From: Reticulitermes speratus
Taxonomy: Eukaryota; Arthropoda; Insecta; Blattodea; Rhinotermitidae
Direction of reading: 5' to 3'
NCBI GenBank assembly: GCA_021186555.1
Contig: JAJKFL010000026.1
Coordinates: 6,877,209-6,941,208 of the forward strand
DNA length: 64,000 bases
Part shown: one piece after another, positions 22,285 to 31,850 of the stretch
Position numbering within the stretch: position 1 is the stretch's first letter
Layout of the letters: each line of letters begins with the position of its first letter
Translations under genes and position numbers: made by a program
The notes under the pieces: generated by a model
What the model was told of the DNA's origin: nothing
Databases searched by the model: none
The model's input: the letters and a program-made list of their open reading frames with translations, nothing else

Positions 22285-22440
22285 TGAGTATGGCGTACTG
22301 ATGGAATGACACTAACATGGGACAACCGAAGTACTCGGAGAAAAACCTGTCCCAGTGTCATTTTGTCTACCACAAATCTAATATACACTGGGCTGATATC
22401 GACTCCAGGCCTCCGAGGCGAGAGCGGGCGAATAATCCCT
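22285..22440 (-). mobile_element. SINE-B fragment, old
   Basis: Minus-strand SINE-B body blocks 'ccgaagtactcggagaaaaa', 'cctgtcccagtgtcattttg', 'taccacaaatct' and a decayed head with 'caggcctccgaggcgagagc'. Tail half not recognisable. Confidence 0.7.
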
Positions 22441-22639
22441 AACAGTGATAACTAGTTGGTCTGTAAAATGGAGACGGAATGTGTTCTCTGTGAGGTAGGA
22501 ACTCAAATTTTGTGTAGATGAAATACAAGCTTCAAGAGTAACGCCATGATGCACATATAATAACACAAGTATCAACTTTATACGGTTCATACCGTGCACT
22601 GTCCATAACCAATTCGCAACAATCAGACCAACAATATGC

Positions 22640-23070
22640 ACTATATTGTTCCTTAGATATTTATGTTATAATATCACACAAAATATTCCTACACGTTTCG
22701 ATCCCTAAGGGATCATCATCAGGGAACCAAAGCAAAACTGCATAAAACTAAATTAGTAACTTTTATACACAGTAGAAATTGTGTAAACGAGTGAGATAGT
22801 TAAAATGTAAACAATTCTTTGTAGTATAGTTGTATAAGTGTTTTTTTAAACATTAATTTCCAGTATACCAAGATCCAGTGCACTTATACAACTATACTAC
22901 AAAGAACTGTTTACATTTTAAATAACTGACTCTCTTACACAATGTCTACTATGTAAAAAGTTGCTAATTTAGTTTTATGCAGTATTGCTGCGGGTTGGTT
23001 CCCTGATTATGAATCCATTGTTAATCGAAATATGTAGGAATATTCTGTGTGATATAATATAAATATGTAG
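22640..23070. repeat. Fold-back element with ~190-bp arms
   Basis: Arms at about 22640-22840 and 22881-23070 are inverted complements, for example 'cttatacaactatactacaa' in the right arm against its complement in the left. The core on the minus strand of the left arm reads CTGATGA, T, GATCCC-tta-GGGATC, GAAACGT: a perfect 6-bp stem. The right-arm copy has decayed (CTGATTATGAATCC...). A single-arm relative lies at 55.07-55.31 kb. Confidence 0.9.
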
Positions 23071-23195
23071 GGAACAATAGTGCGCATTTTTTTGGTCTGA
23101 GTTTTCCGGAAAAGTATCAATATCCAGTACCAATACCGTAACGCCAGAACCTCTTTCTTCTCCAGTCTTAATTAGCCCAATTATTCTAACTTTTT

Positions 23196-23447
23196 CGATC
23201 CCAGTAGCCACGCGGTCTAAGGCGTGGGTCTACGGCCGCTCGCTTACTGGGATTGTGGGTTCGAATCCCGCCTAGGGCATGGATGTCTGTCTCTTGTGAG
23301 TTGTCAGGTAGAGGTCTCTGCGACGGGCTGGTCCCTCGTCCAGAGGAGTCCTACCGAGTGTGGTGTGTCTGAGTGTGATCGTGAAGCCTCGATAAATGAG
23401 GCGGCCTAAGCCCCCAAGGGGCTGTCGAGCCAATGGAAAAAAAAAAT
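23196..23447 (+). mobile_element. SINE-A, full length (body 1)
   Basis: Plus-strand SINE-A: head 'cgatcccagtagccacgcgg', T-arm 'gtgggttcgaatcccgcc', body 1 and A tail at about 23436-23447. No clear duplication. Confidence 0.92.
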
Positions 23448-24028
23448 TATCACCTTACTTTCTACAACACGCTTACAAGAAGGACTCCTTATGGAGTACG
23501 TACAGAAGCTAATCACGTCGTTGTCTATCAACTTATGGTTCTCACTCTCCTCGCCACATTGACCAAGAGTCTGAAGAACAGTAGCTACGTCATAAGTCAC
23601 TGTCACAACTTGCTGGGCGTTTCTTCCGCTGCTTCATTCCAAACAGTCATGTGACTGAAACAACGCGAAAAACAGCGTCCAGCCGTCGCTCTAGGTACCA
23701 ATGCGAGTGACAAGGACAGTTTATTTTTGTGCTCAGAAATCTGTAGCTGAAGTTGAGCTAACTTGTCACACAAATAACAGTTTGCTTTGTTTTTCGTTCT
23801 GACGCTGACAAGTTTCGAGCGTCTGTTGACGACGTCCATATTTTATGACTGTAATAACACATTTATAATAAATGCTCTAAAAGCTATATCTGTGTTTGCA
23901 ATAATTGAAGGTTGTTATAAATTCACAAACGTCCTTGCTTAATTGTTACTTTTCACAAGCAATTAATTACACGAATCGAAACAGCGGGTCTCGGTTTAAT
24001 TTGTTTTATACAGTTCAGGGATATACAA
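23448..24028. other. No recognisable feature
   Basis: No recognised repeat or gene. It abuts the 23-bp array at its right end. Confidence 0.4.
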
Positions 24029-24189
24029 ACCACGATAAGTCGGTCCCTGTCACCACGATAAGTCGGTCCCTGTCACCACGATAAGTCGGTCCCTGTCACC
24101 ACGATAAGTCGGTCTCTGTCACCACGATAAGTCGGTCCCTGTCACCACGATAAGTCGGTCTCTGTCACCACGATAAGTCGGTCCCTGTC
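24029..24189 (+). repeat. 23-bp tandem array, 7 copies
   Basis: Seven head-to-tail copies of a 23-bp unit (starts accacgataagtcggtccc, ends tgtc), with only t/c variation at one site. An eighth start (accacg) runs directly into the LINE-A leader at 24190, so the array looks like part of that element's 5' UTR. Confidence 0.95.
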
Positions 24190-24537
24190 ACCACGGCATG
24201 GCGCGTCCTCGGGTTGCGGATGGAGGAACGGCCTCCGGATATGGAGGGTAGCTGCGAATACATTGAATAAGCAGTCGCGAACAGCCGACAAGGGGTGGTC
24301 CTCCAGCTTGGGAGTTGGGCGAAGTGCTAACAACTCCTCACCGTAAAAAATTGAAATGTTACGAAACAGATCACAAAGCCTCGGACCTGGACTGATTCTT
24401 TGGTACAACTTAAGCAACGGACAAGGAACATGAGACTTGGAACTTGGAACGTGAGAAGCCTGTATAGGTCAGGGTCACTTATGACAGTGGCCAGGGAATT
24501 AGCTAGGTACAAATTAGATTTAGTGGGTGTACAGTCA
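24190..24537 (+). mobile_element. LINE-A 5' UTR and endonuclease start
   Basis: G/C-rich leader ('gcgcgtcctcgggttgcgga', 'gcagtcgcgaacagccgaca', 'ggtggtcctccagcttggga'), then an open frame with MRLGTWNVRSLYRSGSL, followed by ARELARYKLDLVGVQ. This is the N-terminus of the APE-type endonuclease typical of RTE-like arthropod LINEs, whose TWNVRSL motif holds an active-site Asn. The frame breaks right after GVQ, where family members continue with the catalytic Glu region. The matching RT part resumes at about 25144, so this may be the 5' end of the same damaged element. Confidence 0.8.
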
Positions 24538-24560
24538 AGTTTCATAATGAAACTTGACTG
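24531..24560. repeat. Hairpin at the LINE-A break
   Basis: 'cagtcaagttt', a 4-nt loop and 'aaacttgactg' form a perfect 11-bp hairpin exactly where the endonuclease frame stops matching the family. It may be a scar of break repair. Confidence 0.75.
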
Positions 24561-24580
24561 CATGTGATATATAAAAATTT

Positions 24581-24984
24581 CTTTTTTCCACTGGCTCGAC
24601 AGTCCCTTGGGGGCCTAGGCCGCCTCATTTTTCGAGGCTTCACGATCACACTCAGACACACCACACTCGGTAGGACTCCTCTGGACGAGTGACCAGCTCG
24701 TCGCAGAGACCTCTACCTGACAACACACAACACTCACAAGAGACAGACATCCATGCCCCCGGTGGGATTTTTTTTTTTTTACCTGTCCGGGGTTTTTTCC
24801 CTTTGATCCATTTTTGTACTGTTTAAATCCTTTCGTCCTTCATGTCACTTTTACGTTCCATACTACCGTCCTTACAACAAACACAACACAAACATCCATG
24901 CTCCTGGTGGGATTCGAACCCACGATCCTAGTAAGCGGGCGGCCGTAGACCCACGCCTTAGACCGCACGGCCACTGGGATCGGC
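24581..24984 (-). mobile_element. Composite SINE-A (head + body 2 + body 1)
   Basis: On the minus strand: complete tRNA-like head, body 2 ('aaggacggtagtatggaacg', 'aggatttaaacagtacaaaa', 'ggatcaaagggaaaaaaccc'), poly(A), then a headless second unit starting at ATCCCACC and continuing as body 1. The junction is at about 24769/24770. It lies inside the LINE-A region. Confidence 0.92.
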
Positions 24985-25019
24985 TATATAACATAATAGC
25001 AGACATAAACAATAGATGC

Positions 25020-25143
25020 AAAGTAAATGTACATTACGAGCCCCCTGAAGATGGCCTTGTAAAGGCTGAAACATGTGTAGGGGTTAAAGAATAAAAAGTG
25101 AAAATATAGTGCATTTTGTTGGTGTGTAATTTGTGAGTTGTTA
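25020..25143 (+). repeat. Fold-back family, single end
   Basis: Core 'cctgaagatggccttgtaaa' then 'ggctgaaacatgtgtagg' (CTGAAGA, T, GGCCTT-gta-AAGGCT, GAAAC) followed by 'gtgcattttgttggtgtg', the end block also seen at 13.1, 23.1 and 55.3 kb. Confidence 0.75.
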
Positions 25144-25224
25144 ATTCTGTTTGGAATAAAGAGGCATTGCCTGAGCAGTGGAAGGAGTCAATCGTTGTAC
25201 CTATTTATAAGGGCGATAGAACAG

Positions 25225-25656
25225 AGCCAGTGATAACCTACGGATGTGAGACATGGGTATTAAATCAAAGTAATAAAGAAAGAACGAAGAATTTTACGTA
25301 AGATATATGGACCAGTCAGAGATCAACATGACGAATGGAGAATAAGATGGAACCACGAATTGTACCAACTATACAAAGATCTTCCCATCTCAGCTTATGC
25401 AAGAATACATCGATTACAGTTGTATGGACATGTTATGAGGATGGGGGAGGAACGTCTAGTAAATAGACTGTTTAAAAGGATGCCCTTAGGAACAAGACCA
25501 AAAGGAAGACCCAAGACAAGATGGAAGGACCAAGTGCATACTGACAAGAAGGAGCTGAAGATCCAGTATACCCCAGATAGGGCAGAATGGAAGAAGCAGC
25601 TATATCGGGCCAAGGACCAGTGGAGTCTGTAGAGCCATCGAAGAAGAAGAAGAAGT
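25225..25656 (+). mobile_element. LINE-B 3' end nested in LINE-A
   Basis: C-terminal tail of another non-LTR polyprotein: ITYGCETW near 25232, then after a frameshift HRLQLYGHVMRMGEE, RMPLGTRPKGRPKTRWKDQV and AEWKKQLYRAKDQWSL, stop, and a (GAA)n tail. The duplication GATAGAACAG (25215-25224) / GATAAAACAG (25657-25666) frames it, and removing it restores the LINE-A reading IYKGD...DCSNYRGISLL. Confidence 0.88.
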
Positions 25657-26349
25657 GATAAAACAGATTGCAGTAATTATCGAGGCATATCACTTTTGTC
25701 AACCACATACAAAATTCTATCCAACATCCTTCTGTCAAGGTTAACTCCATATGCAGAGGAAATTATTGGGGATCATCAGTGTGGATTTAGAAGTAACAGG
25801 TCGACTGCTGATCATACATTCTGCTTTCGTCAAATACTTGAGAAAAAATGGAAATACAATGAGGCAGTGCATCAGCTATTTATAGACTTCAAGAAAGCCT
25901 ATGCTTCAGTTAGGAGGGAGGTCTTATTCTCATTGAATATGGTATCCCTATGAAACTAGTAAGGCTAGAAAAATGTGTCTAAATGAAACCTATAGCAGAG
26001 TCCGGGTATGCAAACATTTGTCTGACACATTTCCTATTAAGAATGGTTTGAAAAAAGGAGATGCTTTATCGCCATTGTTTTTCAACTTTGCTTTGGAATA
26101 TGCCATTAAGAGGGTTCAGGCAAACCAGGAGGGCTTGAAATTAAATGGTACACATCAGCTTCTAGTTTATGCTGATGATGTTAATGTATTGGGCAGAAGC
26201 ATACATGCTATAAAGAAAAACACAGAAGCTTTAGTAGTCGCTAGTAAGGAGATTGGTCTAGAAGTAAATGCTGAGAAAACAAAGTACATGGTCATGTCTC
26301 GAGATCGGAATGGGGGGACAAAATCACAACATAAAGTTAGATATTAAAT

Positions 26350-26473
26350 CTTGATTTCAGGCTTCCGCCGCGATGTTGATGAAATATGTGGTATTCTGGG
26401 TAATTACACGGCGTCGTGTGGTAAAGAATTACCACACGACGCCGTGTAATTACTCAGAAGACCACAGATTTCA
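26350..26473. repeat. Fold-back element nested in LINE-A
   Basis: 124 bp: 'cttgatttcaggcttccgcc' outer end, then arms 'taattacacggcgtcgtgtg' and its complement around a 3-nt centre. The 13-bp duplication TTAGATATTAAAT (26337-26349) / TTAGATAATAAAT (26474-26486) flanks it. Removing it restores the LINE-A frame from TKSQHK to NKSFERVEQLKYLGTT. Confidence 0.95.
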
Positions 26474-27192
26474 TTAGATAATAAATCCTTTGAAAGGGTA
26501 GAACAGTTAAAATATTTGGGAACAACCCTAACAAATAGAAATTACATTCAGGAAGAAATTAAGAGCAGATTGAAGTCGGGGAATGCTTGTTATCATTCGG
26601 TGCAGGATCTTCTGTCTTCCAGTTTGCTATCCAAAAATACAAAGATCAAGATATACAGAACTGTAATTTTGCCTGTTGTTTTGTATGGGTGTGAGACTTG
26701 GTCTCTCACACTGAGGGAGGAACATAGGCTGAGGGTGTTCGAGAATAGGGTGCTGAGGGGGATATTTGGGCCTAAGAGGGTCGAGGTAACGGGGGAGTGG
26801 AGAAGACAACGTAACGAGGAACTTAATGATCTGTACTCATCACCAAATATTATTCGGGTGATCAAATCAAGAAAAATGAGGTGGGCGGGGCATGTAGCAC
26901 GTATGGGTGAGGGGAGAGGTACATATAGGATTTTGGTGGGGAGACCTGAGGGAAGGAGACCACTTGGAAGATCCAGGCGTAGATGGGAGGAAAATATTAA
27001 AATGGATCTTCAAGAAGTGGGATGGGGGGCATGGACTGGATTGATATGGCTCAGGATAGGGACAGGTGGTGGGCTCTTGTGAGTGCGGTAATGAACCTTC
27101 GGGTTCCATAAAACGCGGGGAATTTCTTGACTAGCTGATGACCTGTTAGCTTCTCAAGAAGGACTGTGCTACATGGAGTTAGTTAGTTAGTT

Positions 27193-27356
27193 AGGGGTAT
27201 ACAACTTTTACAAAAATCTAGAAGCCACCTCAAAATTCTAGTCGCCAGAAGGGTGACATGAAGCAAGATCCATACTGACTCGTATACATTAAGGGCCACC
27301 GTAAACAAAAATTCAATCGCCACGGCGACTTGGTGCTTGGAATTTCTGCACCCCTG
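27193..27356 (-). mobile_element. Possible hAT-like non-autonomous repeat
   Basis: Related to 3995-4157. Ends on the minus strand: CAGGGGTGCAGAA; the opposite end reads TAGGGGTATACAA, an imperfect terminal inverted repeat. No clear 8-bp duplication, so the class is tentative. Confidence 0.4.
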
Positions 27357-28108
27357 ATATAATGTCACTCTAATTACAGACGCTGTATAATTGAGTGATA
27401 CAGGAAAGTGGTCATGAATTTTCAATATGTAAAACTAGGTGGTGGCTTGATAGTAGTTATCTCAGCACTCGGCGTCACGACATGCTCAGTAGCAAGGTTA
27501 TAAAATCAGGCCAAGGTTCCAACCAGCCACCGCCCAAATACACGTGTGCGTTGGCCTGCTTTGTGTACACAGCCTAAAAATATAATTGACTTACAGTTTT
27601 AATTATTTATTTTTGGCGAATTTAACAATACTGTCAGTAAATCAGAATGCAGTACCCAATAATTGGATGATTAATAAACAAGGAATTGGGAAATCAGTGG
27701 TCGTGGCCTAATTTGAGGTAATAACATGATATTTTCTTGAGGGACTAAGATAAACGAAGAGCTATCTGAAATATCCGGTTTCATAACCGAGGTTCAAACA
27801 CTGGGTCACTGGAATAGGAAGCAGGTGCCCCGCACCCAACTGCGATTTTCGCTGCAGCAGCTGGGTTTCGAGCAAGCAACCATTCGATTAAAAATTCCAC
27901 TGTAATATAATTCAACTAGCCATTTTCCCATCACTTGTCTGGATGCCGTAATAATCACTCGCTACTCCACTGCCTGTTGCATCGGTCATTTCTTTATTCT
28001 TAAATAACATCAAGCATTTAGGAAGTTCGTTGTTGGTCAAAAAATATTTTCTTAATACATTCTATGTTCAATCACTATGTTACGAGAATTCAGTGGTTTT
28101 TGTACTTC
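27357..28108. other. Mostly unrecognised; short shared repeat
   Basis: Contains 'tggatgccgtaataatcact' with 'ctactccactgcctgttgca' (27938-27988), repeated with changes at 29671-29730. Otherwise nothing recognised. Confidence 0.45.
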
Positions 28109-28514
28109 TTATTTCTTTCTTTCTTTCTTTATTTCTTTCTTTCTTTCCACGGCGCAACAGCCCCATAGTGGGCCCACGATCACACTCAGACACACCACAC
28201 TCGGTAGGACTCCTCTGGACGAGTGATCGTCCCGACACAGAGAACTCTACATGACAAGACACAAAACTCACCAGAGACAGACATCCATGCCCCCGCACGG
28301 GATTTTTTTTTGCCTCTCCGGGGTTTTTCCCCTTTGATCCATTTTTGTACTGTTTAAATCCTTTCGTCCTTCATGTCACTTTACGTTCCATATTACCGTC
28401 CTTACGACAAACACAACACAAACATCCATGCCCCCGGTGGGATTCGAACCCGCAATCCAAGCAAGCGAGTGGCCGCAGACCCACGCCTTAGACCGCGCGG
28501 CCATTGGGATAGGC
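28109..28514 (-). mobile_element. Composite SINE-A, (TTTC)n tail
   Basis: Minus strand: head (ending near 28514), body 2, poly(A), then a headless unit from ATCCCGTGC into body 1. The plus-strand tail 28109-28146 is (TTTC)n. The junction at about 28303 is at the same T-loop base as in the other composites. Confidence 0.9.
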
Positions 28515-29035
28515 AGCTTTATACTGGTGAAAACAATATTTTGACAGATCTGAAAGAAGTAGGGCATGGAGTTGAAATGACACGACTTAGAATACATTCT
28601 GACAGGTGTTTTGTGTAGAATGGGATAAATAGCTGTAATACTTTTTGAGCTGCACATAAACAAACTTTTGTTTTTGAGGAAGACCCTGTATCATGTTGTT
28701 AGTTAATGGAATGGCATAATGACGAAGATAATTTTCAAGGCGCTATGGTAATTTAATCAATAGAGTTTAACTAATGTAACAGCTAATGAAATGTACTTAC
28801 TTAAGCAACTTGCTTTTAATTAAATTGTTCGCAATCTACCATCCAATTTACAACGTGACAGTTACTTTAAAATAACAACACGACCTTCACTCGGGCTTGA
28901 CACAATAAGACTACTGGACCGAGGGTCTCCTTGTGATCTGTCCTTAGGCCCAAACAAACACATATTTACCAGAACCCTGATGGATGCTTTAATTAATCTC
29001 CAAGCCGCTTGCTAGAGTATTATGTAAATAGGATA
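28515..29035. other. No recognisable feature
   Basis: AT-rich DNA; nothing recognised. Confidence 0.45.
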
Positions 29036-29319
29036 AAGGCATAGTTATCCCTGTCTACACCATGAATGCATATAGGGGGAGAAGAGGTATGACTCCAGTC
29101 ATTCTTAGCCTCGGAACTAGATAGACGTGAGTGGTTAACTTTACGCTCCGGACGCTTTACCACCGGGAGAAAACTCCATTCATTGAAAAGGAGGCTGGTT
29201 AGGCCCCAGAACTGGTCTGGATATTTTGCAGAACAGAAAACTCTATTGACAGTGCCTGGATTCGAACCCCACACCGCCCAGCCCGTAGCCTAGTCATTAT
29301 ACTGACTGTGCTATTCTTG
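29036..29319 (-). mobile_element. SINE-D copy
   Basis: Minus strand: tail side 'tccctgtctacaccatgaat', then 'cattcttagcctcggaacta', 'ccattcattgaaaaggaggc', 'tggattcgaacccc' (B-box complement) and 'actgtgctattcttgct' at the head end. Confidence 0.82.
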
Positions 29320-29739
29320 CTAATTTAATAAGTGTCTTGTAGTATCCATGTCCTTATATGTTTAACGATGCTGTGACAACGTCCTACGATAGTTAACTTT
29401 GAATTCAGCCGTGCTAATGACTTTACATACTGGTTTTGAGGGAAAAAATGAGGGACGGGCTGTGGTCTATTTGTTACAGCCCAGACTTTACTTTTAGGAT
29501 ATGAAAAAGAATCCACGAAAACCCTCAGTAAGAATTAATATAATATCAGTCTTCTGTGTACTACAACACTGTTGTTGTCCGGTAGGTAGCTGCCATCTTC
29601 TCGAAACAACATGCTGCCCTTATCTTGAATGACAACTTTTTTCACTTATTTAACAGCCACGTGACGTCATACGACTGGATGCCGTAATATTCACGCGCTG
29701 CTCCACGGCCTCCTTCATTTGTCATTTATCAATTCGCAG
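29320..29739. other. Upstream of candidate exon; short repeat
   Basis: No gene recognised. 29671-29730 repeats a stretch at 27938-27995 ('ctggatgccgtaatattcac', 'gctccacggcctccttcatt'). Its 3' end forms the pyrimidine-rich tract before the candidate acceptor at 29738-29739. Confidence 0.4.
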
Positions 29740-29942
29740 AGAGAACCAAGCGTATCACATATAGATGTGCTGCCATCTGGTTTTGCTATGCTTTATTTTA
29801 TGCCCGATGCCCAACTGTTTCTTCAGCCTCAGCAACTAGAGGACACAGTGGTATCTTTTAATCTGTACCTTAACCAGTCCAGGTCTGAAGTTACTGGTAA
29901 TGGAAACCAGGAAGTGATTCAATTGCTCATTCAATATCTGAC
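29740..29942 (+). CDS. Candidate internal exon of an unidentified gene
   Basis: A 203-nt open segment bounded by a good acceptor (a pyrimidine-rich stretch ending 'aattcgcag') and a consensus donor (CTGAC|GTAAGT). It starts at a codon boundary and ends with two bases of a codon. The peptide begins REPSVSHIDVLPSGFAM, continues LYFMPDAQLFLQPQQLED, TVVSFNLYLNQSRSEV, TGNGNQEVIQLLIQYL. Its balanced composition is unlike the repeats around it. There is no start codon, as expected of an internal exon. I do not recognise the protein. The exon at 54763-54826 begins with the one base needed to complete the last codon (AC + C, Thr). A chance open frame is possible. Confidence 0.5.
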
Positions 29943-30005
29943 GTAAGTTTATTATATGAGGTAGATTAGTAGTTTATTTATCAACAGTCAGTACTTCAGA
30001 CTATA

Positions 30006-30305
30006 AAAGGTAAAAAAGGTAAAGGTAAAGTTCTCCCTATAACAGACCATGAGGGCCCAGAGGAGGAATAGAGGTATAGCTCTACTCTTTCTTTAACCCC
30101 GGCACTAGATGAAGGTGGGTGGTTAACTCCACGCCCCGGCCGCTTTACCCCCGGGAAAGAGACCCGGTACCCATTTTATAGGAGGCTGGGTGGGTCCCAG
30201 GGCCGGTCTGGACGGCTGCGAAAAATCTCGCCCCCACCGGGATTCGATCCCCGGACCGTCCAGCCCGTAGCGAGTCGCTATACCGACTGAGCTATGCCGG
30301 CACAC
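30006..30305 (-). mobile_element. SINE-C, full length
   Basis: Minus-strand SINE-C with head 'atagctcagtcggtatagcg', B-box 'ggggatcgaatcccggtg', body and a (TTTACC)-type tail seen as 'aaaggtaaaggtaaagttct' on the plus strand. The duplication ACTTCAGACTATA (29993-30005) / ACTTCAGATTATA (30306-30318) flanks it. It lies in the putative intron just after the candidate exon. Confidence 0.93.
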
Positions 30306-30394
30306 ACTTCAGATTATATACCGTCGAATTGTAGGGTTATTGGCGAAAGATGAATTGGAAGGGACAAGCTGGGAGCGATATGGTGTAATTTAAT

Positions 30395-30492
30395 GGACTT
30401 TCCTGGCATTTAGATGGATGGACTGAGGAAAACAACGAAGGAGCTAAGTCAAAACAGTCGGCATCCCAGCCGGGACTCGAAAGTGATAACGT
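30395..30492 (-). mobile_element. SINE-E fragment
   Basis: 'tttcctggcatttagatgga', 'actgaggaaaacaacgaagg' and 'ccgggactcgaaagtgataa' match the better copy at 53.9 kb. Confidence 0.5.
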
Positions 30493-30529
30493 CCAATTAC
30501 AACAGTCACGTATCTTACAGCTTGAGCGA

Positions 30530-30670
30530 AAATTGTCTCACTTTTTATATAGGCACCGACGATACGGAAGAAAATACTTCTTATACTCTGAATACGGAGA
30601 CAGTATTGCTCCATACTCTTGGTACACAGATACCAGACTACACGGTGTCATACCCGCGAAGACTTTAAAC
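30530..30670. repeat. Decayed fold-back family sequence
   Basis: 'aggcaccgacgatacggaag' and 'ataccagactacacggtgtc' resemble blocks of the fold-back copies at 12.5 and 41.3 kb. Degraded. Confidence 0.4.
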
Positions 30671-31115
30671 ACGACAGTCAACCTTCCGGGAAAAAAGATT
30701 CGAACCGGGGTCTTTAAATTGCGATTCTACATATCGTAAATCGATGTGTCTCTATGGGAGTCAGGATCAACCAGTATAATCAAATACTTTTTGTTTGTCC
30801 ACAGGCGTTGTATGAATCCATTTACGTAATGGCCAATTAGAAAATAGATACACTACCGAAACACAAAACGTGTGCGGCCAACAGATGTAATTACGCTTCG
30901 TTTTAATGACAAATATGGATGACAGGATAAAGTAATTACTTGATAAATTAAAATACATAAGAGGAATTAAGATTCAAACCCCGAAGAAGGATGACCGAAA
31001 ACAAAGCGACTTCAGCCAACAATATTACGACCGGTAGGTGCATTTCGGCACACCATGAGAGACAGTGCAATATCTAAATGTAATTATTTAAGGGACTGCA
31101 GTATTTCTGTATTAG
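30671..31115. other. No recognisable feature
   Basis: AT-rich; one weak core-like word ('gaagaaggatgaccgaaaac', 30983-31002) but nothing alignable. Confidence 0.4.
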
Positions 31116-31125
31116 AAAGCCTTTA

Positions 31126-31565
31126 GCCGATCCCAGTGGCCGCGCGGTCTAAGGCGTGGGTCTTCGGCCGCTCGCTTGCTAGGATCGTGGGTTCGAATCC
31201 CGCCGGGGGCATGGATGTTTGTCTGTTGTGTTCGTTGTAAGGACGGTAGTATGGAACGTAAAGTGATATGAAGGACGAAAGGATTTAAACAGTACAAAAA
31301 TGGATCAAAGGGGGAAAAACCCCGGACAGGCAAAAAGAAAAAAAATCCCGCCAGGGGCATGGATGTCTGTCTCTTGTGAATGTTGTGTGTTGTCAGGTAG
31401 AGGTCTCTGCGTCGAGCCGATCCCTCGTCCAGTGGAGTCCTACCGACTGTGGTGTGTCTATCAGTGTGATCAAAAGAACTTACAACCTAGACACTGAAAC
31501 GGGAAATCCGGAGTAGGTAGAAGAGGACGACGACGACGACGGAAAAAAAAAGAAAAAGAAAAAAA
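31126..31565 (+). mobile_element. Composite SINE-A with an extra 3' segment
   Basis: Plus strand: head 'gccgatcccagtggccgcgc', body 2 from 31209, A-rich stretch, then a headless unit from ATCCCGCC (31345) into body 1, cut at about 31470, and an unrelated ~70-nt segment with (GAC)n and a long A-rich tail. The duplication AAAGCCTTTA at 31116-31125 and 31566-31575 shows that the whole assembly inserted as one unit. Confidence 0.9.
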
Positions 31566-31579
31566 AAAGCCTTTAAATG

Positions 31580-31785
31580 GAGCCGGAACAGTCGGTACTG
31601 TGAGTAAGATACGGATTGGATATCACAGCAATCGTGGTTCGATTCCAGGCAGAGACAAGAGATTTCTGTCCTCTTCCAAGGGTACAGAACGGCTGCGGTG
31701 GCCCACACATACCCCCATTTAATAAGTACTTGGTTTTTTTTTTCTCTCGGAGGTAGAAAGAATGGGGGACGAATCCGACCACTCA
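31580..31785 (+). mobile_element. SINE-D 5' half
   Basis: Plus strand: 'gagccggaacagtcggtact', 'cgtggttcgattccaggcag' (B-box), 'gagacaagagatttctgtcc', then body pieces and a T-rich interruption. The 3' half is missing. Confidence 0.65.
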
Positions 31786-31850
31786 TTTTGTGTTATTCAT
31801 ACCGTGCATATTCTTACAATCAATACCTCAACCAAATTATGCACTTAATA

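Larger units (their letters stand above)
25144..27197 (+). pseudogene. LINE-A reverse transcriptase, broken and twice interrupted
   Basis: Reverse-transcriptase part of an RTE-like non-LTR element, which copies its RNA into DNA at a nicked target. Recognisable in order: WNKEALPEQWKESIVVPIYK (25150-25210), NYRGISLLSTTYKILSN (about 25675), [47 protein letters not shown], the catalytic YADDVNVLG (about 26169), then [31 protein letters not shown] and [11 protein letters not shown], with stop and a (GTTA)n tail. The usual KAYDS is KAYAS here. Frameshifts lie near 25926-25965. A LINE-B fragment sits at 25225-25656 and a fold-back at 26350-26473. It is not functional. Confidence 0.92.
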
